From Chloroflexota bacterium (lineage in GTDB: Bacteria > Chloroflexota > UBA6077 > JACCZL01): DNA of 63,223 nt. Below are positions 7,038 through 16,134 of the stretch, one piece after another. Position numbers and translations under genes: made by a program. The notes under the pieces are model-generated. The model did not search any database. It saw only the letters and a list, made by a program, of their open reading frames with translations, and had not been told where the DNA came from. The DNA lies in assembly GCA_020850535.1 (NCBI GenBank), contig JADZEM010000197.1:1-63223 (forward strand), given 5' to 3'. Within the stretch, counting starts at the first letter, position 1. Every line of letters starts with the position of its first letter.

Positions 7038-8381
7038 CTACCGGTGGCCGAGCAGCCCGAGCAGGATGCCCGGCACCTCCCGCATGTCGATCTCGTCGGC
7101 GGAGGGGCGGGCGGCGTCCGGCTGCGCCACGATCAGCGCCGGCCGGCGGGCCTCCAGATCGTGCGGGCGGCCGTGCGAGCCGCGCACCAGCTCGGGCTTG
7201 AGCGGGATCGACTTCGTGGCCGGATCGAAGAACAGCTCCACCGGGTCGTAGGCCGGCTTGCGGTGGATGTCGATCTGGCGGGCGTACGGCGGCGCAACGG
7301 CGTCGTCCAGCCACCAGTAGTACGTGAGCCAGGCGTCCGCCTCGGCGATGATGACGAAGTCGCCGCTGTTCGGGTGGTCGATCTCGTAGGCGGCCTGCTC
7401 GGTACGATCCAGCACTTTCTCGACGCCGTCGATGCCTTCGAGGGCCGCGCGGACACGAGCGGCGTCCTCCGGCTGCGCGCCCTGGCCCAGGTAGACGTGC
7501 GCCATCTGGTGATCGACCATCGCGAACGCCGTGCTCAGCTCGACGTCCAGGTACTCGGCCCCGGCGATCTCGCGGACGGCCAGCAGGCCCTGCTTGCGTA
7601 GCTCGCGGTTGACCAGCACGGGCCGGGTGACGTTCGTCATCGCGTACTCGCTGACCAGCACGATGGCGGTGTCGTCCTCCAGGCCGAGCGCCTCGACGCC
7701 CGCCACGATCTCCCCGACGATCCGATCCATGATCGCAAGATCGGCCATAAACGGCGGGCTGTCCGCCCCGAAGCGCTGCGTGTTGTAGTCCAGGTGCGGC
7801 AGGTAGACAAACGTCAGCGTCGGGCGGTGCTGCTCCAGTGTGTCGAGGGCGGCCTTCGCGATCCACTCGCTCGACGTGCGGCCGGCCAGCGGCCCCCAGT
7901 ACCACGGCAACTGAAAGGCGCCATGCTTCTCGGCAAGCTGCTCGTAGAAGCCGACCGGCTTGGAGTAGCACCAGGGCACCAACCCCTCGTCGAGGTGGAT
8001 CGGAGCCGGCGTCACGACCACGTCTGCCGAGGCGAACATCGTGTTCTGGAAGAACAGCAGCGCGGTGGTCGCCGAGGGATCGCGCTCGCGCAGGGTCTCC
8101 CAGACCTTCGGCTGCTTGACCATGCTGGTCGGCTGGTCCCAGAAGCGGATCGCGAAGCGGTCCTGCTCGAACATGCCGTTGCACAGCACGCCGTGCTCGC
8201 GGGGCGAGGTGCCGGTGGTGAGCGTGGCATGGGCCGTACAGGTGACGGCGGGGAACGGCGGTCGGAGTGAGACGGCGTAGCCCCGATCGGCCAGGGCGTT
8301 CAGGTTTGGCGTGACCTCGCGATCTCGCAGATGCTCGAGCGTCAAGCAGACGAGGTCGAGCACCAGAACGTGCTTCGGCAT
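7038..8381 (-). CDS. EboF-like nucleotide pyrophosphatase/phosphodiesterase (alkaline phosphatase superfamily)
   Basis: The 447-aa product has the fold of type I phosphodiesterases: an N-terminal strand with metal-binding Asp (MPKHVLVLDLV), a nucleophile region FPAVTCTAHATLTTG near residues 58-73, and metal-site segments LPHLDYNTQRFG, LVSEYAM and VDHQMAHVYLG. The order and spacing match the phosphodiesterase encoded in ebo clusters (EboF), including the ending with RQIDIHRKPAYDPVELFFDP and LVRGSHGRP. The ebo cluster moves or processes precursors toward the periplasm in scytonemin producers. The EboC-like prenyltransferase gene lies 102 bp upstream on the same strand, consistent with one operon. 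Whether the product is exported is unclear; no signal peptide is visible. Confidence 0.8.
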   Translation of the reverse strand: MPKHVLVLDLVCLTLEHLRDREVTPNLNALADRGYAVSLRPPFPAVTCTAHATLTTGTSPREHGVLCNGMFEQDRFAIRFWDQPTSMVKQPKVWETLRERDPSATTALLFFQNTMFASADVVVTPAPIHLDEGLVPWCYSKPVGFYEQLAEKHGAFQLPWYWGPLAGRTSSEWIAKAALDTLEQHRPTLTFVYLPHLDYNTQRFGADSPPFMADLAIMDRIVGEIVAGVEALGLEDDTAIVLVSEYAMTNVTRPVLVNRELRKQGLLAVREIAGAEYLDVELSTAFAMVDHQMAHVYLGQGAQPEDAARVRAALEGIDGVEKVLDRTEQAAYEIDHPNSGDFVIIAEADAWLTYYWWLDDAVAPPYARQIDIHRKPAYDPVELFFDPATKSIPLKPELVRGSHGRPHDLEARRPALIVAQPDAARPSADEIDMREVPGILLGLLGHR

Positions 8382-8390
8382 GGCGTCTCC

Positions 8391-8424
8391 AGGGGTCGTG
8401 GATCGAGGTTCGTGGATCGAGGGG
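8391..8424. repeat. Heptamer-based minisatellite, locus 1
   Basis: The stretch reads as successive 7-mers (GGTCGTG, GATCGAG, GTTCGTG, GATCGAG) in the gap between the phosphodiesterase and prenyltransferase genes. Related heptamer tracts lie at about 25482-25646, 44824-44857 and 55932-56047. Confidence 0.5.
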
Positions 8425-8483
8425 TAGCTGGCTTGCCCTCACTGGCAACTGACAACTGATGACTGACCGCTGACAACTCGACC

Positions 8484-9401
8484 CTACGTCACAGCGTACA
8501 GCCGGGCGGCGTACAGCGCAGGGAATATCAGCACCGCCACCCCCAGCCCGAACCAGATGCCGCCCGCGCCCGCCGCAATGGCGGCGTCCAGCAGCAGCAG
8601 CGAGAGGACGCAGGTCTTGATCGCGATACGGATGTTCGGCGCGGCCGGCTCCCGCACCACGTTGCCGATCCGCCCGAGCGTCGCCACGGCGAAGACCGCC
8701 AGGAACGGGTACGAGTAGACCGGCTCCGCCAGCCGATCCGAGAACCCGAGCCAGAGCACCCCGCCGATCACCACCACCACGGCCGCGAAGACCGCGCTGG
8801 AGATCGTGCGGTTGCCGCCCCAGACCTCGCCGGTCGCCAGCAGCGTCACCGCCGCGATGTACAGGAAGATCAGGAAGGCGGTCGGCAGGATGAACCAGAG
8901 CCACGTCTCGGGCAGGTAGATCGCCGCGCCGGGCGCGCCGCTCGCCCCGAGAACCACGTTCAGGAAGCGGCAGGCGCCCATGTTGGCGCTGCCGACGTAC
9001 TCGATGCGCTTGCCCTTCGAGTCGTAGAGCCAGATGCAGCCGGCCAGCAGCACCGCCACGATCAGGCTCGGGACGCCGACGCCGACTGCGAAGACGCATC
9101 CGAGCGCCAGCAGCCGCGTCCCCAGCTTCAGCACGTCGCGCTGGTCGATCCGTCCGCTCGGGATGGGGCGCTCGGGCCGCTCGACAGCGTCCACGTCGCG
9201 GTCAAAATAGTCGTTGAGGACGACGCCGCCGGCGTACAGGCAGACGCTGGCGATCGTCAGGACGATCAAGTCGCGCCAGGAGATGTTCGCGCCCCGCGAG
9301 ACGATCAGGTAGCCGGCGACGATATCCCCAACAGCGGTGAACAGGTTTGGGAGGCGGACCAGCTCCAGGTAGGTCCGCACGCGCGGCGAGTGCGCCAGCA
9401 T
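8484..9401 (-). CDS. EboC-like UbiA family prenyltransferase
   Basis: The 305-aa integral membrane protein has about eight to nine hydrophobic helices. The first Asp-rich motif reads LNDYFDRDVDAVERP followed by ERPIPSGR near residues 60-83, the NDxxDxxxD signature of UbiA enzymes. The second site reads WLYDSKGKR near residue 128. The sequence VCLYAGGVVLNDYFDRDVDA resembles EboC of ebo clusters more than menaquinone or heme prenyltransferases. It would transfer a prenyl or similar chain to an unknown acceptor at the membrane. The EboF-like gene follows downstream, supporting the assignment. It is divergent from the sulfatase gene at 9528. Confidence 0.8.
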   Translation of the reverse strand: MLAHSPRVRTYLELVRLPNLFTAVGDIVAGYLIVSRGANISWRDLIVLTIASVCLYAGGVVLNDYFDRDVDAVERPERPIPSGRIDQRDVLKLGTRLLALGCVFAVGVGVPSLIVAVLLAGCIWLYDSKGKRIEYVGSANMGACRFLNVVLGASGAPGAAIYLPETWLWFILPTAFLIFLYIAAVTLLATGEVWGGNRTISSAVFAAVVVVIGGVLWLGFSDRLAEPVYSYPFLAVFAVATLGRIGNVVREPAAPNIRIAIKTCVLSLLLLDAAIAAGAGGIWFGLGVAVLIFPALYAARLYAVT

Positions 9402-9527
9402 CAGCCGCGTACCTCCGTGCCCCTGAATGTCCGGGTGGCGGACGGTATCATCCCACCTCGGCCGTTCTGGTAGCGCCCATTGGCGCGCCTCGGCCAGCTC
9501 CAGTCAGCGTGGCCGTGGAGGAGAGGC

Positions 9528-10982
9528 GTGGCAACCCCGAACGTGCTCGTCATCATGACCGATCAGCAACAGGCGACATCGCTGGGATTGTACGGCAACC
9601 CCGATGTCCGAACACCGGCCCTGGAGCGCCTGGCCGCGCGCGGTCTGCTGTACCGCCACGCCTTCTCGGCCCACCCGCTGTGCGTGCCGTCGCGAGCGTC
9701 GTTCTGGACCGGGCGCTGGCCGCACAGCACGGGCGTCCGCACCAACGAGATCCCGCTGCCAACGCGGGAGATCGACTGGGCCACCCTGCTGCTGGATCGG
9801 GGGTACGTTGGCGGGCTCTTCGGCAAGAACCACGTCTTCCGCATGGAGCAGCTCGACCGCTTCACGGCGGTCTGGGAGGCCGGCCACGGCGGTCCCGTCG
9901 AGCGGGGCGGCACGCTGGTGCGGGCCACACCGCTCAAGAAGAACGCGATGCCACACGGCTGGGCTGCCAGGGATCACGCGCCGCGCTACGGCTCGCAGAA
10001 ACTGGACGAGTCGCCAGACGACTCGACGACGGCCCAGCTTGCCGCGCAGTGCGTCCAGTTCCTCGACGCGCGGGCCGACGACGGCCAGCCGTTCCTGGCG
10101 TGGCTGTCCGTCCCTGACCCACACGAGCCGTATCAGGCCGGCGAGCCGTACGCCTCGCTGTACGATCCCGACGCGATCCAGATGCCGCCCTGGCGCACGG
10201 ACGAGTTCGCCGACAAGCCGGAGCGGCAGCAGGTCTTCCACGAGTTGTTCCGCTTTGCTGACCTGCCGGACCGCCACTTCCGCGAGGTCCGCGCCATGTA
10301 CTACGGGATGATCCGGCAGATCGACGACTACGTCGGGAGGGTGCTGGACACCCTGGCGGCGCGCGGGCTGGACGAGAACACCATCATCATGTTCACCTCG
10401 GACCATGGCGACTACGCCGGCGAGCATCGGCTGCTCGGCAAGTCGAGCACCTTCTACGACGCGCTGACTCGCGTCCCGATGATCCTCTCCTGGCCCGGCC
10501 ACCTCCCCGAGGGCGAAACGCGCGATGAGCTGGTCAGCCTCGTGGACGTGATGCCGACGATGCTGGCGCTGCTCGGCATCGAGACGCCGGCGGCCGTCCA
10601 GGGCCAGCCGATGCCGGGGGCCGTGCCAGGAGCCGCGCCTCGGCGGGCCGTCTTCGCGGAGTACGGGGCGGGCGGCCCGGCCGTCACCCTGACCGACGTG
10701 GCCGCCCTCACACCGGAGGAGCGGTCCGGCGTGGGCTGGCCGCTGCTCCGCCAGCGCGAGGCCCAGGGACACGGCAAGATGGCCCGCACGGCGCGCTGGA
10801 AGTACGTCCACGACACGACCGGCGAGGTGGACGAGCTGTATGACCTCCAGGCGGACCCGTGGGAGCTGGAGAACCTGGCCGGCCGCCCGGACTACGGGTC
10901 AGCCCTGGCCGAGATGCGGGCCATCCTGCTGGACTGGATGCTGGAGACGGAGAACGCCCAGCCGGTGCCGCTGTATTTCTGA
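9528..10982 (+). CDS. Sulfatase (arylsulfatase family)
   Basis: The 484-aa product begins ATPNVLVIMTDQQ, with Asp12 as metal ligand. It carries the sulfatase signature CVPSRASFWTGR at Cys52, the residue converted to formylglycine in active enzymes. Further metal or substrate segments are FTSDHGDYAGEHRLLGKSS and the C-terminal ARWKYVHDTTGEVDELYDL. The protein lacks a signal peptide, so it would act in the cytoplasm or leave by another route. The GTG at 9528 is chosen because GGAGGAGAGG lies just before it. No formylglycine-generating enzyme gene is in the window. The substrate (aryl, sugar or choline sulfate, or a phosphonate ester) cannot be named. Confidence 0.9.
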   Translation: MATPNVLVIMTDQQQATSLGLYGNPDVRTPALERLAARGLLYRHAFSAHPLCVPSRASFWTGRWPHSTGVRTNEIPLPTREIDWATLLLDRGYVGGLFGKNHVFRMEQLDRFTAVWEAGHGGPVERGGTLVRATPLKKNAMPHGWAARDHAPRYGSQKLDESPDDSTTAQLAAQCVQFLDARADDGQPFLAWLSVPDPHEPYQAGEPYASLYDPDAIQMPPWRTDEFADKPERQQVFHELFRFADLPDRHFREVRAMYYGMIRQIDDYVGRVLDTLAARGLDENTIIMFTSDHGDYAGEHRLLGKSSTFYDALTRVPMILSWPGHLPEGETRDELVSLVDVMPTMLALLGIETPAAVQGQPMPGAVPGAAPRRAVFAEYGAGGPAVTLTDVAALTPEERSGVGWPLLRQREAQGHGKMARTARWKYVHDTTGEVDELYDLQADPWELENLAGRPDYGSALAEMRAILLDWMLETENAQPVPLYF

Positions 10983-11002
10983 CGCAGAGGGGCGAGGCCT
11001 CG

Positions 11003-12490
11003 CTATCTCATAGCGGCGGCGGACGGCTTTCGCGCTTCGCGAGGTGGCGGCAGCGGGGATGACTGCGTCTCATTCGGTGGTCGATCCGCCGCCCGGGCAG
11101 ACGTGCCACTCGGGGTGGGCGTCAGGTCGAGGCGCGGCGCCAGCCGGTTTCCGAAGTACGCCGAGGTCCAATCCAGCAGCACGGCCAGCCGGTTCTTGAA
11201 CCCCATCAACTGGGCCAGGTAGAAGCCGCGCCACGTCACCCAGGCCGGGAACCCCTCCAGCCGGGCCGGGCCGACCAGCGCCACGCCATCGCCCTGCCCC
11301 AGCGCCACGAGATTGCCCTCGTTGCTGTAGAGGTAGATGTCCTGCGGTTCGCCACACAGCGAGGCGGCGACGTTGCCGGCCACCACCGGGGCCTGTCGGA
11401 CGGCGGTCTGCGCGTTTGGCGGGGCCGGCCGCCCCGAGTCCTCGGGGATCGGGAACCAGGCGCAGTCGCCCAGGGCGTAGACATCAGGGTAGGCCGACAG
11501 GTGCAGCTCCGGCGTCACCACCAGCCGGCCGTCCTTGCCCCGTTCGACCTCCAGCGCGGCTGTCACCGGCGAGGGCCGCACGCCGGCCGCCCAGATCACC
11601 GTCCGACTCTCGATGCGCTGGCCGTCCTTGAACGCGATGCCGTCCTCGGAGACCTCGGTAGCCGGGTTGCCGAGCAACAGCTCGATGCCGTGTTCCTGCA
11701 TCCGGCGTGCAGCGGTCTCGCCGAGCCACGGATCCATGCCGTTGAGCAGGCGCGGCCCAGCCTCGGCCAGCACGACGCGCACGTCTGACGCCTCGATCCT
11801 TGGATAGCCCGGCAGCAGCCCGTTGCGGATCAGCGTCTGAAGCGAGCTGACCAGCTCGATGCCCGTCGCGCCGCCGCCGACCACCACGAAGGTCAGCAAT
11901 CGCTTGCGCTCCTGCGCATCCCGGGTGGCCTCGGCGCGCTCGAAGGCGTCCAGCACCCGGTTGCGGATCGCGACGGCGTCCCCGAGCGTCTTGAGCGAGG
12001 CCGCGTGCGCCTCAATCGACGCGTTCCCAAAATAGTTGGTGACGCTCCCCAGAGCCAGCACCAGCCGGTCGTACGGGATCGCCTCGCCGCTGACGGTCAC
12101 CTGTCGGCGATCCAGGTCGATCGCCTCGACCGTCCCCTCACGGAACCGGAAGCCGTAGTCCTGGGCGATGAGACGGGCGGGGTAGGCAACGTGCCCCGGC
12201 TCGACCAGCCCCGTCGCAACCTGGTAGAGCATCGGCGTGAAGAGGTGGAAGTTGACGCGGTCGATCAGCAGCACCTCGGCGCGGAGGCCAGCCTGCGCCT
12301 GCTTGCCAAGCTCGATGGCTGTCGTCAGACCGCCGAAGCCAGCGCCGAGAATGACGATGCGCGGTGCGCCGGGCGGCATCTGCCGCCAGCCAGCCTTGCG
12401 CTCCGAGCGCGCTCGGGTCCAGAGCCACCCGCCGGCCGCTGCCCCCGCCGCCACCAGGGACGCGGTCCGCAGCCCTCGCAGGACACCCAT
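11003..12490 (-). CDS. ndh: Type II NADH dehydrogenase (FAD-dependent)
   Basis: The 495-aa flavoprotein has an N-terminal hydrophobic helix (residues about 5-25). The FAD-binding motif RIVILGAGFGGL lies near residues 44-55 and the NADH-binding motif FVVVGGGATGIELVS near 200. ALGDCAWFP is the second FAD site. A C-terminal amphipathic region (WRGFYLAQLMGFKNRLAVLLDW) fits membrane binding. NDH-2 enzymes oxidise NADH and reduce quinone without pumping protons. It ends in a Pro/Ser-rich tail of about 40 residues not needed for the fold. Its presence matters because the nuo operon here has no NADH-oxidising module. It is divergent from the glycosyltransferase gene at 12612. Confidence 0.85.
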   Translation of the reverse strand: MGVLRGLRTASLVAAGAAAGGWLWTRARSERKAGWRQMPPGAPRIVILGAGFGGLTTAIELGKQAQAGLRAEVLLIDRVNFHLFTPMLYQVATGLVEPGHVAYPARLIAQDYGFRFREGTVEAIDLDRRQVTVSGEAIPYDRLVLALGSVTNYFGNASIEAHAASLKTLGDAVAIRNRVLDAFERAEATRDAQERKRLLTFVVVGGGATGIELVSSLQTLIRNGLLPGYPRIEASDVRVVLAEAGPRLLNGMDPWLGETAARRMQEHGIELLLGNPATEVSEDGIAFKDGQRIESRTVIWAAGVRPSPVTAALEVERGKDGRLVVTPELHLSAYPDVYALGDCAWFPIPEDSGRPAPPNAQTAVRQAPVVAGNVAASLCGEPQDIYLYSNEGNLVALGQGDGVALVGPARLEGFPAWVTWRGFYLAQLMGFKNRLAVLLDWTSAYFGNRLAPRLDLTPTPSGTSARAADRPPNETQSSPLPPPREARKPSAAAMR

Positions 12491-12611
12491 GATCGATTCC
12501 TTTCTGCCGGGGGGCCCACGAGAAGTGTGCCGCGAACCGGTATGATCCCGTGGAGATTACGTCGCTTGCGCGCAGCTTCCGTCGCGCCGAGCCTGCAAGG
12601 ACCGCACCACC

Positions 12612-13394
12612 GTGAATGAGAACATTCCGCCGTCCCCAGCACGCTCCGAGCTTCCGCGCGGCACCGAGGAGCAGATTCAACCCGTCCAGATCGGCATCCT
12701 GACGGAGGGCAAGGCGACGCTCGCGATGGTGCTGGTCGGGCTGATCTTGCAGGAGAGCATCCCGCTCGACATCTACATCGTGGACACCGCCGAGAGCGCC
12801 GTCATCAAGCGTGACGACGTGGTCTTCGCGATGCGGCTGGCCTCTGAGCGGGGCGTCTACTGCGGCTACGAGCACATCCGCGAGCGCAACCGGAAGTTCA
12901 GCGTGGGCCGGCTGCGGCTCCTGGACGAGCTGACTGGCCCGCTGATCTCCTTCATGGACGACGACATCGTGCTGGCCCCGAGCGCGGCCCACAACCTGTA
13001 CGAGCGGGCGCTCCAGGCCGGCTCGTTCGGGTTCTTGAGTCCGGTCTGCAAGAACTGGGGCGATGCGGACAGCCCGCTGCCGGGCCGCCCGCACTACTCG
13101 CCGGGCGGCCTGATCTACCAGGATGACCTGGTGCGTCGCGTCCTCCGCGAGTACTACAGCTCGACCACCGACGTGCTGGATGCGCGCGGCGGTCCTGACC
13201 GGCTCTGGGAGAAGGCGTTCCTGTCGGAGCTGTTCCCGGCCCTGGGACGGGCCAGCGAGGTCCGCGCAGACTGCCTGAGCTACCACCTGGATTACCGCGA
13301 GCGGCCGGTCCGCTACCGCATCGACGACGGCATCGTGCAGGCGAGCGTGGCGTACGCGCGCACACTGGCGGCAGCGGCGATCAACACGCCGTAG
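12612..13394 (+). CDS. Glycosyltransferase family 2-like protein
   Basis: The 260-aa product has a GT-A-like fold: an N-terminal strand (QIGILTEGKATLAMVLVGLI), a helix carrying ERNRKFSVGRLRLL, and the metal-binding motif ISFMDDDIVL (DxD) near residues 112-121. It lacks membrane helices, so it would act in the cytoplasm on a lipid or protein acceptor. The start is GTG with AAGGA upstream, and a -10-like TATGAT lies at 12541-12546. It is shorter than the common GT2 fold and the C-terminal part is not family-typical, so the donor and acceptor are unknown. Confidence 0.65.
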   Translation: MNENIPPSPARSELPRGTEEQIQPVQIGILTEGKATLAMVLVGLILQESIPLDIYIVDTAESAVIKRDDVVFAMRLASERGVYCGYEHIRERNRKFSVGRLRLLDELTGPLISFMDDDIVLAPSAAHNLYERALQAGSFGFLSPVCKNWGDADSPLPGRPHYSPGGLIYQDDLVRRVLREYYSSTTDVLDARGGPDRLWEKAFLSELFPALGRASEVRADCLSYHLDYRERPVRYRIDDGIVQASVAYARTLAAAAINTP

Positions 13395-13504
13395 GCTCTC
13401 ACGCCGTAGGTTGCATGCCAGCAGAATAGCTCGGCCCCGCCACCGCTTGCTGTACACTGCTTGTACATACTCTGTTCAGCGAGCATCGGCTCGCGGGAGG
13501 CGTC

Positions 13505-14401
13505 GTGAACGTCCTGATCGCGGGCGGCACCGGCTTCATCGGCTCGCGGATCGTCGACGAGCTGCTCAAGGCTGGCGGCCACACACTGCTGGTGATGACC
13601 CGCGATCCCGGCCGCGCTCGGCCCCGCCAGGGCGTCGAGTACGTGCGCGGCGACGTGACGGACCCGGCCTCGCTGGACGCGGCCACCAGGGGCGTGGACG
13701 TGGTCGTCCACGCGGTCCAGTTCCCGAATCACCCGGTCGAGAACCCGCGCAAGGGCTGGACCTACCAGCAGATCGACGGCGAGGGCACCGCCAGGATGGT
13801 GGCTGCCGCCGTCAAGAACGGCGTCAGGCGGTTCGTCTACCTGAGCGGCGCGGGCACGCGGCCAGGCCGCACCGAGCCGTGGTTCAAGGCCAAGGAGCGC
13901 GCCGAGAACGCCATCACATCCAGTGGCATGGAATACGTCATCCTGCGCCCATCATGGATCTACGGCCCTGAAGATCGCAGCATGAACAAGTTCGTGACGT
14001 TCATCAAGGTGTTGCCGGTCGCGCCGGTCATCGGCTCGGGCCAGGAGCAGGTGCAGCCGGCCTACGTCGCGGACGTAGCGAAGGTGGCGGCGCTCGCCGT
14101 CGATCTGCCGGCCGCGACCAACCGCGTCTTCGAGCTGGGCAGCCCCACCCCGATCACCATGGACGAGATCAACCGCACCATCATGCGGCTGCTCGGGAAG
14201 CACAAGCCGCTGTTCCACCAGCCGGCCTGGCTGGTGAAGGTCCCGGCGGCGTTCTTGCAGTACCTGCCGAATGCGCCGCTCTCGCCGGGCGCCGTGGACT
14301 TCATCACCATGGATGAGCGGGTCGATCCGCGCCCGGCCGAAGAGATGTTCGGCGTCCGGTTCCGGTCGCTGGAAGCGGGCCTGCGGGAGTACCTGAAGTA
14401 G
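13505..14401 (+). CDS. NDUFA9-like atypical SDR (NAD(P)-binding)
   Basis: The 298-aa product starts MNVLIAGGTGFIGSRIVDEL, the Rossmann motif of extended/atypical short-chain dehydrogenases, then has a FVYLSGAG segment in place of an active-site Tyr-x-x-x-Lys. The pattern with VILRPSWIYGPED and QPAYVADVAKV fits the complex I NDUFA9-like subgroup, which binds NADPH but often has no known reaction. The gene starts with GTG behind GGGAGG. It converges on the nuo operon, which may be meaningful because eukaryotic NDUFA9 is an accessory subunit of complex I, but that link is only suggestive. Confidence 0.75.
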   Translation: MNVLIAGGTGFIGSRIVDELLKAGGHTLLVMTRDPGRARPRQGVEYVRGDVTDPASLDAATRGVDVVVHAVQFPNHPVENPRKGWTYQQIDGEGTARMVAAAVKNGVRRFVYLSGAGTRPGRTEPWFKAKERAENAITSSGMEYVILRPSWIYGPEDRSMNKFVTFIKVLPVAPVIGSGQEQVQPAYVADVAKVAALAVDLPAATNRVFELGSPTPITMDEINRTIMRLLGKHKPLFHQPAWLVKVPAAFLQYLPNAPLSPGAVDFITMDERVDPRPAEEMFGVRFRSLEAGLREYLK

Positions 14402-14403
14402 GG

Positions 14404-14542
14404 CCGGGGAAGGCCCTCACCCCCCAGCCCAGTCGGGCCACCGGGCCTGTGCGCGGGAGAGGGGGAGCAACGACAACCTCGTGCGTCTCCCCCTCTCCCC
14501 GTGAGCGGGAGAGGGGGCTGGGGGGGTGAGGGCCTTCCCCGG
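14404..14542. repeat. Long inverted repeat, CCCTCACCCC family, copy 2
   Basis: The left arm CCGGGGAAGGCCCTCA at 14404-14419 and the following run of C pair with the right arm ending TGAGGGCCTTCCCCGG at 14527-14542, with one extra G on the right. Inner stems of the GGGAGAGGGGG/CCCCCTCTCCC type lie between. It sits exactly between the convergent ends of the SDR gene and nuoN, so it probably terminates both. Confidence 0.7.
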
Positions 14543-14573
14543 CGGCCTCTCGTGATCTCCCAACCCGGTGCTT

Positions 14574-16067
14574 CTACCGGACGATGGTCCCGGCCGCCCG
14601 CGACGCCGCCTGGATGAACGGCTCCGAGAGCAGCCCGATCACCAGCACGCCGATAGTCGCGGCGGCCAGCGAGACGGCCGGCGCAATCTGGATCTGCACC
14701 TTCTCGTCGCTGGTCGGCTCCGCGAGGTACATCGACTTGATGACCCGCGCGTAGTAGTACAGCGAGATGGCCGAGTTCAGGACGCCCCAGACCACCGTGA
14801 TGTACAGGCCAGCCTGGGCAGCGGCGAAGAACAGGTACAGCTTGCTGAAGAAGCCGGCCAGCGGCGGCAGCCCGGCCAGCGAGAGCAGGCACAGGGTCAG
14901 GATCACCGCGAGCATCGGGGCACGCCGCGCCAGCCCCGCGAACTGGCCGATGTCCTCACCCTCGACGTACCGCGACATCACGATGATGACAGCGAACGCG
15001 CCGACGTTCGTGAAGGTGTAGACCAGCAGGTAGAACAGGACGCTCGACAGGCCAATCGTGCCCGGGGCGTCTGCCGCCGTGCCTGCGACGCCAGGCACGG
15101 CGGCTGCGGCGAGGCCCATCAGCATGTAGCCGACGTGCCCGATGCTGGAGTAGGCCAGCATCCGCTTCAGGTTCGTCTGGAGCAGCGCCGCCAGGTTGCC
15201 GACCGTCATCGTCACCAGCGAGAGCACGACGAACAGGTCGCGCCAGACCGCCTCGATAGCGCCCGCGCCGAGCGCCACGTCGAAGATCCGCATGATCACG
15301 GCGAAGCCGGCCGCCTTCGAGGCCACCGACATGAACGCCGTGATCGGGGTCGGCGCGCCCTCGTAGACGTCAGGCGTCCACATCTGGAACGGCACCGCCG
15401 AGATCTTGAACCCGAAGCCAGCCACCAGCATCGACATCGCCAGCAGCGCGGCCGGCGCGACGGACGGCGTCGTCAACACCCGGCCGATGTCCGCAAGGTT
15501 CGTGCTGCCGGCAATGCCGTACATCAGCGCCATGCCGAACAGCAGGATGCCCGAGGAGACGGCGCTCAGGACGAAGAACTTCAGGCCAGCCTCGGTCGAG
15601 CGCAGCTCGCGCTTGTTCCAGGCGGCCAGGAACGCCAGCGAGAGGCTGGAGATCTCCAGCGCGAGATAGATGGTCATCAGCTCATAGCCAGAGGCCATGA
15701 ACATCAGGCCAGCCGTGCAGAACAGGATCAGGCCACAGAACTCGGCCGCGTTCTCGCCCACCCGCTCGACCAGGCTCTCGGCGGACAGCAGCACCAGGCC
15801 GGCGGCGATCAGGAAGATCACCTTGAAGAAGACCGAGAAGTTGTCCACGACCACGGTGCCGAAGAAGGCCGTCGTGTTCTGGCCCGCCAGGGTCAGCGTG
15901 GCGACCATCGCCAGCAGCACGCCCACCAGCGACAGCACGAGCATCAGGCGGTGGTTCGACTTCTTCTGTTCGAGGAAGAGATCCACCGTCAGGATCAGGC
16001 TCGCCCAGACCGCCAGCACGATCTCCGGCAGGATCAGTAAGGCGTCGCGAAGGGAAATGTCGTTCAC
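14574..16067 (-). CDS. nuoN: NADH-quinone oxidoreductase subunit N
   Basis: The 497-aa antiporter-like membrane subunit of respiratory complex I has about 13-14 helices and family segments such as LALEISSLSLAFL with its Glu, FKISAVPFQMWTPDVYEGAPTP, and a Lys in LKRMLAYSSIGHVGYM. These charged residues inside helices form part of the proton path. It is the last gene of the nuo operon, 67 bp after nuoM. A long inverted repeat follows the stop codon. Confidence 0.95.
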   Translation of the reverse strand: MNDISLRDALLILPEIVLAVWASLILTVDLFLEQKKSNHRLMLVLSLVGVLLAMVATLTLAGQNTTAFFGTVVVDNFSVFFKVIFLIAAGLVLLSAESLVERVGENAAEFCGLILFCTAGLMFMASGYELMTIYLALEISSLSLAFLAAWNKRELRSTEAGLKFFVLSAVSSGILLFGMALMYGIAGSTNLADIGRVLTTPSVAPAALLAMSMLVAGFGFKISAVPFQMWTPDVYEGAPTPITAFMSVASKAAGFAVIMRIFDVALGAGAIEAVWRDLFVVLSLVTMTVGNLAALLQTNLKRMLAYSSIGHVGYMLMGLAAAAVPGVAGTAADAPGTIGLSSVLFYLLVYTFTNVGAFAVIIVMSRYVEGEDIGQFAGLARRAPMLAVILTLCLLSLAGLPPLAGFFSKLYLFFAAAQAGLYITVVWGVLNSAISLYYYARVIKSMYLAEPTSDEKVQIQIAPAVSLAAATIGVLVIGLLSEPFIQAASRAAGTIVR

Positions 16068-16134
16068 GGGTGGGCACCTCGCGAGTGGGAGCGCCCGCCA
16101 GGCCAGCGGGCGTCGAGCCGTTCACACCGGGCCG

